Assembly (NCBI RefSeq): GCF_016802725.1
Contig: NC_052664.1
Coordinates: 17,008,405-17,072,404, forward strand
Length of the DNA: 64,000 nucleotides
Direction: 5' to 3'
Source of the DNA: Solenopsis invicta
Lineage: Eukaryota > Arthropoda > Insecta > Hymenoptera > Formicidae
Shown here: piece after piece, positions 58,306-64,000 of the stretch
Layout: the number at the start of each line of letters is the position of its first letter
How positions within the stretch are numbered: the stretch's first letter is position 1
Made by a program: the position numbers and the translations under genes
Notes under the pieces: model-generated
Database searches by the model: none
What the model was told of the DNA's origin: nothing
Seen by the model: only the letters and a program-made list of their open reading frames with translations

Positions 58306-61043
58306 GTAGTACTACTCACAGCTGGTACCTCAATATTATTCATGCACAACGTATACGAGTGTAAGAACACGTGCGCGTCTCGATATCGAGTCACGTATAT
58401 CACAAGAGATTGTTTTTATTGAGATTATATCTAGATATATTTTGTAGTCAATGTAGTATGTATCTAAATTTATGCTTGTAAATTTGTTACGTTCTGATCA
58501 ATGTAGGTATTGATAAATTTTAGCACTTTTGCTGTTCTGCTATTTCTTCTTCGATAAAAACAATTCAATTTCTTTTTTTAAAAAAAAAAGAAAAAAATTA
58601 CTGAAAAATTTAAATTATTCAAAAACACGTATAATGTAAAATTTAATCTGACGATAAAAAGATAAAAGTTGTTGAATAAAATGAACCGATTTTTGTCCCC
58701 GAAATAGCAAGTACAAACGATGTTTTTTTATCATTTTTAGCTGCTGAATTTAATTCTAATTTTAAAAAATTTTTAATTTATCGGAAAAGTATTAAAATGT
58801 GCATATAAAGTTACTAAATATTAATTGCTATTATGAGAAAGGTGTGTTAAAGTATAAAACTGTAAAATAATCAATATTATGAAAATCGATCGATATGTGA
58901 CATCACAAATTAATAAATGAAAAAAATCTTATTCGGTCAAAGTTAATCTGGATAATATTTTTTACACAAATCAATTTTTAATAATAATGTATTACAATAG
59001 AATACAAAATATTCTAAAATAAATTTTTTGAAAAACAATAGTTTTATAGCAGCTAATTTTAATATTTTCCCGACAAATTAACATTTTTTGACAGTCTAAT
59101 TCAACAGCTTAAAAAATATTATTTAAAAAAAATATATATATATATCGTTTTTACGTGCCATTCCAGAAGCAAAAATCAGTTCATCATCCTTTAACAGCTA
59201 GAATTTATTATATTTTTTTTTTTAATTCCTGTTCTAGAGAAAAGTATAGAGTAAATAATAGTTTCTGATTATGAGTTGCTACGATTTGCGATTATTTACG
59301 CATTGCTTACACGTATAAGGTGTGGCTACATGCATACCTGTGCACTCGAACACTGGAATTCGCTTATCGATATTGAGATTCTCTCCTTCGAACTACTTAC
59401 TAATACAGAATATACCTGCCGGCATCAGCTACAAAACCTTCGAATACACCTGTTGACACGCCACAAGGCATTTAAATCAACATCGCCGAGTCCTAGATAG
59501 CTCTATCCAGACAATCTATTTTCTCTACTCCAGGCTATTTAAAAATATTTAAAAGAATACATCTTTCAAAATTTTTTACAAACTTTACTGTTACACAGAA
59601 TTATTTCCGATCTGTTTTACTTTTATGTGACTTAATTAATTTGCTTTGACACAAGACAAGATATTATTTCAATGTTTTGAAAAATTTAATTAATTTAATA
59701 ATCATATCAAAAGTAATTTTTTGAAACAAAAGATTAAGATTTAATAAAATTATCATTATATATTTTTTTACAAGTAAACATTTATGAACATCTATTTTCT
59801 ATTTCATTTCTAATCTCCCAAGGGCAATGTGGTAAATACATTTTCATTGGTCGTAACAATTTTCTACAGATCGTTACCCTTACAAACTATAAATCTGATA
59901 GTGTCTTTCTCACGGTATATCGCACTTAACTGTCGGAAGTCGGAACAAGAACTGAATCAAATAAACCGATATTGTACTAAACTCTATCACAGATCCGGAA
60001 CAACAAACAACATAAATTTAAAAAATGTGATAATTATTTAAACACGTTAAAAATATAGTCAAATAAATAATTAATATTAATTAGTTCTAATGCTATAGTA
60101 AATTAATTTATCAAAGTATACTTATAAAATCAAGTTATAATAATTATAATATATATTGATTTATAATATATATTGATTTAATGTTTTTATAATAGAAACT
60201 TTTATAAACTGGCATAATATGCTAATAATTTACTATAAAGCCATATAACCTTCAAAAAAGACGTTTATAATCATATAATGAGACAGTTATTTTTCACAAT
60301 AAAAATGTTTTTTAGTTCAATGCTTAATTTATTTCGATAATCAATTTTTGCAAATCGAAGTCTTGAATTCTAATGCGTAAGCATTGCTCTCAGTATACAA
60401 CCTGTTAGCATATACATTACTACCTATTACATATTCATGTGAAATACGGTTCTTCATCCGATAAATTGCGAGAAAAATTTATTCGTAAATGCTAAAAGAT
60501 ACTCATAATTCTATTTTAAGCTTGGATATCTTTTAAATTTCATGTTTTCATACTTTTATATATTTTGAGCGTAACAAATGTCGACATTCAAACAGCAAAG
60601 CTTCCAAAAAACATTATTTATCTTACACACAAATCTTTTTTTTTTCGTAAAGTAAAAATTAGTTAAATGTTACCAATGATTAAGAACATTTAACAAATAA
60701 TTAATTTACTAAAATATACTAGAAACTAAAAATGCTCTAAAAATTTAATGAGGCAAATTGAACATCACGAATGACAAAAACAAATTTGGCGTTTGGAAAG
60801 AGGAACAACAGGCATCGAAGCGAAACCATTTTTTATCTGATGCGCGCATTTGCAACTGACACGAGCAAATTATCTTGACCTCTGCAGGTGAACGTCGACC
60901 ATGTGAACCTACGAAGTAGAAGCTGTTCCGGTGGCGGCTTCCGGTTTAACCTGACCTCCACACTTTCCTGCCCCTTTCGACTTAGTCTGCCATTCAACCA
61001 CCATCTCTCCTATCTCGTGGGCATTTTACTATACCATTGCCTA

Positions 61044-61134
61044 CCACGTGGTCACGGTGGCTGAGCCACGTGGGACCTGACGTCTCAAGTGTGCCTTAAT
61101 AATATCGGGGTACACCCCGACGTATGCTCCGATT
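61044..61134. promoter_or_regulatory. Twin CCACGTGG E-boxes, CRE-like site, CGGGGT palindrome and CCAAT box
   Basis: Two perfect CCACGTGG palindromes (61044-61051 and 61066-61073) lie 22 bp apart, followed by TGACGTC (61078-61084), the inverted repeat TCGGGGT-AC-ACCCCGA (61105-61120) and ATTGG at about 61131. CACGTG is bound by bHLH-PAS, USF and Myc-type factors. The arrangement is promoter-like, but no exon is visible next to it. Confidence 0.4.
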
Positions 61135-62726
61135 GGCCCTGATACTAGACAGTGTAAAGTGTGATGTACTCCCGTGGAATCATAATACCCCACTGGATAC
61201 TTTGATTTTTCTTTTGTTTCGCGCAATACACGCCGCTTCGCATCGTTTAGTCATACAGCACGGGTACGAAATGATTGTATGCTGGTAATTTCATTTCTAA
61301 ATTTGAATAATTATGATATCCTTAATTAATAATGCACTACTTACAGATTGAAAGGGTACCCAAACCTTATCAAAATTTGATAAATAATTACGATAAATAA
61401 TTATGAAAAACTATGTGAGATTTAATTCATGTGCTTGAGAAATTAATTGACATTTATTCTACATTTTAATTGAATTATTCATCATAAAAAGACTGCAGCG
61501 CCACTTGTCTTTTTTTTTATTTTGCCGCTTCATCCTTCGCACATTTACATTCTCGCTTTTGCATTCGCATCAGTTATCTTGTCGTGCAAGGAAATCTCCC
61601 TTCTAGCCTCAATTAAGAGCGAGGTTATCTCATTTACAAGCTATCCATCTTTTCTTTAATCAAAAAGTGTAAATTTTGTAAGCAGATAAATATCATCTAA
61701 GAAAAAACTTTCAATTTTTTCATTATAATTTTTATAGTCTTTCACGAATTATGTAGCGTATCCCATTCTTCTTTTCCATTTCTATCAATTGTCTCAATAA
61801 ATAAATAAGAAAATCTGTTTTTTTTGGTCGATTCTTTCTTCTGAATTAAGTTGCATTATAATTAAGAGTAGTTATACAAAGTAGACGGAAAATCAGGGAT
61901 TATTGTGATACTGCAATGAGTCATTGCTGAATCAAAGGAAGTAATTCTCAGGGACCTGGTTAAAAGACTCTAGACTTCTTCGAGACGATTACTCCCACGT
62001 GAGGCAGCTACCGTGTCCATAATACTAGCTTCACTCCTGAAGTTGATTAATTGATAACAGCGTATCTCCTGTGTGGATAATAGCAAAACGTATCTTTCAA
62101 AATAAATTATGCGCTCTAAATGTTTTAATAAAATTTTCAATCGAGATCCCCATTGTTACATAGTCAAACAATAAAAGTTACATTGAAACACTGAGCGATC
62201 ATAACTGACTATTATATATAATGATCCTACTTGATCGTACTTTTTGTACGACAATTAGAGTTGTAGTCTTGATTTCCGTCGCCGATACCACATTAATGCT
62301 AGAACGTATAAAAATGATGATGATCCAGCGCAAACCTTGTTAGCGACGATATTATCACGGTGCATTATCGCGTTATATTACCTTACCAAATCGTCAGTAA
62401 TAGTGCAGCGACGGCGTGTTGCGCCGAGTCGTGAGAGCAACAAAATTACAACGATGATGATTACCTGTCCGCCGTTAATTCAAGCACTAACGATTCTCAG
62501 CATGAGGATTCCCACGAGAAATGTCTCGTACGAACGCGTGTTTACCTGCCCACGAGCCTCTCCGAACGAGTAAGCTAAGAACAAAACTCGCTCCTGTATT
62601 TGCTACCGTTGGCTATTTCCTTCTCTTCCCTTTAAAATGCGCATTTCCTTCGTGCAGAGGAGTTAACGCTCTAATGTACCACAGCATTTTCATTTTTAAT
62701 TAAAAATATCAGTGTAATGTGTCTTG

Positions 62727-62876
62727 CCAGTATTCATAATCCGATCTTATATTCAAGATTGTCTTAAATTTGGTCATCGGAAATCTTAAGAGATCTATCC
62801 AACCAATGAAATGATCATACAGCGTCTCAAGATCTTATTTATGATTTTAAATACAAGATCGGACTATGAATACCGG
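62727..62876. mobile_element. 150-bp MITE with 5-bp target duplication TCTTG
   Basis: The left end CCAGTATTCATAATCCGATC and the complement of the right end, CCGGTATTCATAGTCCGATC, match over about 30 bp with few differences. TCTTG occurs directly outside both ends (62722-62726 and 62877-62881). No coding capacity. Confidence 0.75.
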
Positions 62877-64000
62877 TCTTGGATAATAAGATCTCAATTT
62901 TAACCATAGAATTCAAACAACTTGAGCAATAATGATTTATATTTAGAATATTGTGTATTAAAAAAGAGAAATAATTGTAACTTTTGTTACTGGGAATTAA
63001 AAAGATTTAAATAATTTATTTCTGGAAAAAAAACCGCAAGCGTATTTATTGATAAGCAATCGATATGAAGAATAGTTAAAGAAATCTGATACAAAAAGAA
63101 ATTTAAAATAAATGATTCGTATAAAATGCTACGAAGAAACTTGTTACTAGAGCTACAAATTAAACTAGATTAATTAATAATGCAAAATTCAAATTTGGAA
63201 AATATAAAAAATATTATTTTCTTTTTTCAATGCGTAGAAAATTAAATAACGTCTGATATTAAGTACAGATTGTAAACTGATCATCTTCTAATCTTCAAAT
63301 TTTACTCTAATTTTGTGAAATAATTTCTTCAGAATTCTCGGATTTTCCAAAAATTTTATTTAAAAGTTTCCCAAGGGTAAGACTAGAAAATTTTTTAAAC
63401 ACAGCTTTGAAATAAATCTATTTTATTATATTTTTTACTGTTTCTTAATCACACAATTAAAAAGAAATACTACTTAAGCATTGAATATTAAATATTAAAA
63501 AGTATAAAGAAGTACTAAAAAAAATAATATGAAATATCTGCAATACATGATTCTAGCTCACTAAAAACACAAAATGCAAAAGATAATTAACCACAGTATC
63601 ATTTAGAACGATTTATTGTTTTCTATTGTCACTAATTTTTTAAAAAACTCTGAAGTCACATAAGAGTATACAATGGATGTCTATGTCATATTTATTGCTA
63701 TTTATTGCTTGACTGTCAATATTATAAAAAAAAAAAAAAAAATGAATAAGTCAGAAAAAAAGATAAAATTTAAATTTAAAAGTAAAATTCTAAAAATTTT
63801 CCCAGCTATAATATTAATAAAATTCTATAAAAATCTATAATTTTCAAGGATAAAAAACTAATTTCCTGAAAATTCTATGTACTCCCGATTTTTCCTGATG
63901 GTAAATATTCTGTATGCTCTCTCTCTCCTTCCTTCCTCCTCACCTTTAGAGATCGTCCAGATTTAAGTTGCCTGCGCGTTTTATAAAAAGACAAAGGTAA

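Larger units (their letters stand above)
42391..64000 (-). other. Probable first-intron region of echinus (right part), no coding exon recognised
   Basis: 21.6 kb upstream of exon A. The missing exon ending in GQNxCFLNxAxQ was searched for on the minus strand through all CFLN-type codon patterns and not found. The stretch is AT-rich with isolated GC/CpG-rich islands at 45700-46130, 46800-47060, 47900-48170, 50090-50500, 51480-51800, 54180-54610, 55650-56050, 57540-57730, 58000-58305 and 60890-61200. It could also include unrelated intergenic DNA. Confidence 0.5.

Overview
This window looks like insect nuclear DNA, most likely hymenopteran and possibly an ant. It is very AT-rich non-coding sequence with isolated CpG-rich patches, many microsatellites, short inverted-repeat DNA transposons, and genes split by canonical GT-AG introns. 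The species call is an inference from composition and from how the two recognisable proteins read. There are no bacterial operons, CRISPR arrays, phage or viral genes, and I see no convincing rRNA or tRNA gene.

Two protein-coding genes are certain, both on the minus strand and both incomplete at the window edges. (1) An echinus / USP53-USP54-type ubiquitin-specific protease gene. Nine coding exons can be joined between 42390 and 23280, giving 1867 visible residues ending at a natural stop. The exon carrying the catalytic cysteine box is not found in the 21.6 kb upstream of the first visible exon, so it should lie beyond position 64000. An orphan coding exon at 35498-35292 fits as an alternative first exon that would give an isoform without the catalytic cysteine. 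(2) A class I Golgi alpha-1,2-mannosidase (MAN1A / Drosophila mas-1 type). Its start codon is at 20267 and two exons encode the cytoplasmic tail, the membrane anchor and the stem. The catalytic domain is not in the window, so the second intron runs at least 15.4 kb off the left edge.

Layout: 1-15384 is mannosidase intron 2 with decayed repeats, a Tc1/mariner-like element at 5.7 kb and a TTAA-flanked piggyBac-like element at 13.1 kb. 15385-20267 holds mannosidase exons 2 and 1, with a TA-flanked element between them. 20268-20560 is the CpG-rich 5' region. 20779-21985 is a roughly 1.2 kb inverted-repeat element. 22779-23279 is the probable echinus 3' UTR. 23280-42390 is the visible echinus gene, with a hAT-like element in its large intron. 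42391-64000 is probably the echinus first-intron region. It holds several GC-rich promoter- or enhancer-like islands (about 46, 47, 50, 51.5, 57.6, 58.2 and 61 kb), two small plus-strand ORFs of unknown status and two short inverted-repeat elements.

The two proteins are not known to share a pathway: one is a deubiquitinase-family scaffold, the other an N-glycan trimming enzyme. The observations most worth a second look are a perfect 15-bp hairpin straddling the echinus stop codon together with a 42-codon in-frame extension, and the alternative cysteine-less echinus start. I see no clear novel multi-gene system.
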